From assembly GCF_003434055.1 (NCBI RefSeq), contig NZ_QVEX01000001.1, positions 124,001 through 188,000 on the forward strand: 64,000 nt of DNA. Reading direction: 5' to 3'. Source of the DNA: Enterocloster aldenensis (lineage in GTDB: Bacteria > Bacillota > Clostridia > Lachnospirales > Lachnospiraceae). The notes under the pieces are model-generated. The model searched no databases, was not told where the DNA came from, and saw only the letters and a list, made by a program, of their open reading frames with translations. The translations under genes and the position numbers were made by a program. Shown in pieces: positions 62,746 through 64,000 of the stretch. Position 1 is the stretch's first letter, and the number at the start of each line of letters is the position of its first letter.

Positions 62746-62917
62746 ATGGCTGAAACCTCCTTTGCAGCATCTGGCACGAACAAGAAACATTTGGCCTGAA
62801 CCGCTTCCGGCCCAGGGCGTATTCTGCTTGCTGCTTCCATACCTTATCTTACTATCAATACTTTATTTGTTCAATTCCTTTTTGCCCTGGCAATCCCTCT
62901 GGCAGGAAATGGGATTT

Positions 62918-62981
62918 ATGTAATGTTAACTTGACTTCATGCAGGAATGGGATTATAATCCAAGTAAGGTAAACATTACAT
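62918..62981. promoter_or_regulatory. Inverted repeat flanking the XRE-def promoter
   Basis: ATGTAATGTT (62918-62927) and its exact reverse complement AACATTACAT (62972-62981) bracket the promoter, abutting the -35 box on one side and lying after the -10 box on the other. Likely autoregulatory sites of the XRE protein. Confidence 0.55.
62931..62959 (+). promoter_or_regulatory. Promoter of the XRE-peptide deformylase operon
   Basis: TTGACT (62931-62936) and perfect TATAAT (62954-62959), 17-bp spacing. Confidence 0.8.
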
Positions 62982-63004
62982 ATATGAAAGAAGGGAACCA
63001 TGAC

Positions 63005-63265
63005 GTGAAAAACAGAATTAAGGAATTACGGGAAAACAAAGGACTAACCCAGGAACATCTGGGAGAACTTGTGGGCGCATCCCGCCAGGCAATCAATGCC
63101 ATAGAAACAGAAAAATTCGAACCATCCATATGGCTGGCCTATGACATTTCACAGATATTCGGCTGTTCTATTGAAGAAGTATTCCTATTTGAGGAAAGTA
63201 CAAAAAAATCCAGGGCAGACAGCAGCAGGAGGGATAACAATGGCGCTAAGGCAGCTTCGGTATGA
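63005..63265 (+). CDS. XRE-family helix-turn-helix regulator (YgzD-like)
   Basis: An 86-residue Cro/CI-type regulator: IKELRENKGLTQEHLGELVGASRQAINAIE, then PSIWLAYDISQIFGCSIEEVFLFEE. I chose a GTG start (63005) because AAGGGAACCATGAC precedes it and the family starts VKNRIKELRE; an ATG at 62984 is possible. Its 3' end overlaps the deformylase gene by 26 bp. It probably represses this two-gene operon through the flanking inverted repeat. Confidence 0.88.
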   Translation: MKNRIKELRENKGLTQEHLGELVGASRQAINAIETEKFEPSIWLAYDISQIFGCSIEEVFLFEESTKKSRADSSRRDNNGAKAASV

Positions 63266-63692
63266 AGGCGACATATCATTAAAGAAAACATGCAAGGAAG
63301 TCCTCACGGTAGACGACAAAATACGGGAACTGCTGGATGACATGATGGACACCCTGCGGGCAACCGGGAACGGCGCTGCCCTGGCGGCGAATCAGGTCGG
63401 TATACTAAAGCGTCTGGTGGTTGTGGATTATGGGGATTGCCAATACAAGCTGGTCAATCCTAAAATCATCGGACAAAGCGGTGTACAGGAATGCATCGAA
63501 GGCTGCCTCAGCTTCCCCAATCGTTTTGGCATGACAATACGGCCGCAATCAGTAACCATACAGGCACTAAATGAAAACGGGGAAGAAATCATACTAACCG
63601 GTGAATGGGAAATGGCAAAATGCTTCTGTCACGAGATTGAACATCTGGACGGAGAATGTTTTCTTGATAAGGTCATTAAATTTATCGATTAA
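63240..63692 (+). CDS. def: Peptide deformylase
   Basis: A 150-residue metalloenzyme that removes N-formyl from new proteins. Motif 2 is EGCLSFP and motif 3 is HEIEHLDG, both intact. Motif 1 reads GAALAANQ where GxGLAAPQ is usual, a variant that keeps the glutamine. AGGAGGGATAACA sets the start. Being coupled to an XRE regulator is unusual for a housekeeping deformylase and suggests a secondary, regulated copy. Confidence 0.9.
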   Translation: MALRQLRYEGDISLKKTCKEVLTVDDKIRELLDDMMDTLRATGNGAALAANQVGILKRLVVVDYGDCQYKLVNPKIIGQSGVQECIEGCLSFPNRFGMTIRPQSVTIQALNENGEEIILTGEWEMAKCFCHEIEHLDGECFLDKVIKFID

Positions 63693-63753
63693 ATGAACCG
63701 TCCGATTCTCCAGAAGCAGCAGAAAAGGGGTGGTCACAAAATGTAAAATCCCA

Positions 63754-63798
63754 ACAAGATATGGTTTATGGCTTACAAACCATTACCGGCATCTTGTA
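63754..63798. terminator. Stem-loop between def and the yjdF-like gene
   Basis: CAAGAT...ATCTTG with an inner GGTTT/AAACC helix, between convergent genes. There is no clear T tract, so the call is tentative. Confidence 0.35.
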
Positions 63799-63847
63799 TG
63801 AGAAAATTATTTTGCAGCAACCCCTTTTTATGTTCCTATCTCTGGAT

Positions 63848-64000
63848 TTATCTTCCCCGGTGCTTTTCTTTCTGCTTTTGCCGCCTGATTTCAAACTGGC
63901 GCTGTTTTTCTTCTTCCTTCTGCCTGCGGCTCTTTTCCTTGCGCATCACTTTATTTTCTTCCTTCTGCAGACTTAAGGCCTGCTGGGATTTTGTTCCGGT
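63848..64000 (-). CDS. YjdF-like (DUF2992) protein, C-terminal fragment
   Basis: The last 50 codons of a gene entering from the right edge. The reading is strongly charged (QALSLQKEENK..., KEKSRRQKEEEKQRQFEI) and ends QKQKEKHRGR, the hallmark C-terminus of the YjdF family. In Bacillus, yjdF is controlled by a riboswitch that binds azaaromatic compounds; the corresponding leader would lie outside this window. Confidence 0.8.
   Translation of the reverse strand, partial: TGTKSQQALSLQKEENKVMRKEKSRRQKEEEKQRQFEIRRQKQKEKHRGR

Noticed and set aside
1..64000. Search by eye for tRNA, rRNA, insertion sequences, phage genes and T-box or classic riboswitch leaders
   Set aside because: None could be recognised. 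Faint signals cannot be excluded without a covariance search.

Overview
The window looks like a chromosomal segment of a Gram-positive gut anaerobe of the Lachnospiraceae, probably the Clostridium clostridioforme / Enterocloster group. This rests on the roughly half-GC base composition, strong AGGAGG-type ribosome binding sites before nearly every gene, Firmicutes housekeeping orders (ireB-ruvX-DUF1292-rnj-mltG-like-trmR-trhP; M16 protease-era-recO-glyS; thiI-cysteine desulfurase-rsmE-prmA) and transporter and regulator families typical of that clade. The species is an inference. I saw no rRNA, tRNA, CRISPR array, transposase or phage gene.

Layout. 0-0.5 kb: the start of ppdK, with a promoter and two cre-like sites. 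0.5-9.8 kb: a YesN/YesM two-component system, a sulfatase and a NitT/TauT-type ABC importer with two ATPases, two permeases and a lipoprotein receptor; probably one module for sensing, importing and desulfating a small sulfated or sulfonated ligand. 9.8-10.6 kb: a patchy intergenic region with a second copy of a response-regulator 3' end, a stem-loop, a terminator and a 31-codon membrane peptide. 10.6-17.7 kb: an OmpR-type two-component system, pssA and psd for phosphatidylethanolamine synthesis, a decayed gene, glyS and a lipoprotein. 17.7-31.2 kb: mostly housekeeping genes (recO, era, M16 protease, YdcF, trhP, trmR, RNase J, ruvX, ireB, mtaB). 31.4-37 kb: an HPr-like protein, thiI, cysteine desulfurase, rsmE, prmA and a TSUP permease. 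37.2-42.3 kb: a cell-wall-binding-repeat protein and a heterodimeric ABC exporter with its MarR regulator and twin palindromic operators.

42.3-64 kb is more accessory. It holds a three-gene cluster of a hydroxyacid dehydrogenase, an aspartate-dehydrogenase-like enzyme and a CofE-like ligase. Next is a visibly more AT-rich sugar-alcohol locus (45.5-53.6 kb): a CUT1 ABC importer, a PHP-type hydrolase, and enzymes that would take galactitol-1-phosphate through tagatose-6-phosphate to triose phosphates, with a divergent DeoR regulator. Two overlapping RpiR regulators, a solitary Sau3AI/MutH-type endonuclease, an alpha-glucoside-type PTS with a GH4 6-phospho-glucosidase, a secreted CAP protein, small stress or DNA-related proteins, a WYL regulator, an XRE-peptide deformylase pair and the 3' end of a yjdF-like gene complete the window.

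The strongest leads are: the orphan Sau3AI-like endonuclease; the sugar-alcohol locus, which has no PTS or sugar kinase and may import an already phosphorylated or phosphodiester substrate; the CofE-like cluster; two separate ABC systems whose degenerate residues all fall in one composite ATP site; the Crh-like HPr without the active histidine; and the small membrane peptide beside a duplicated, structured intergenic block.
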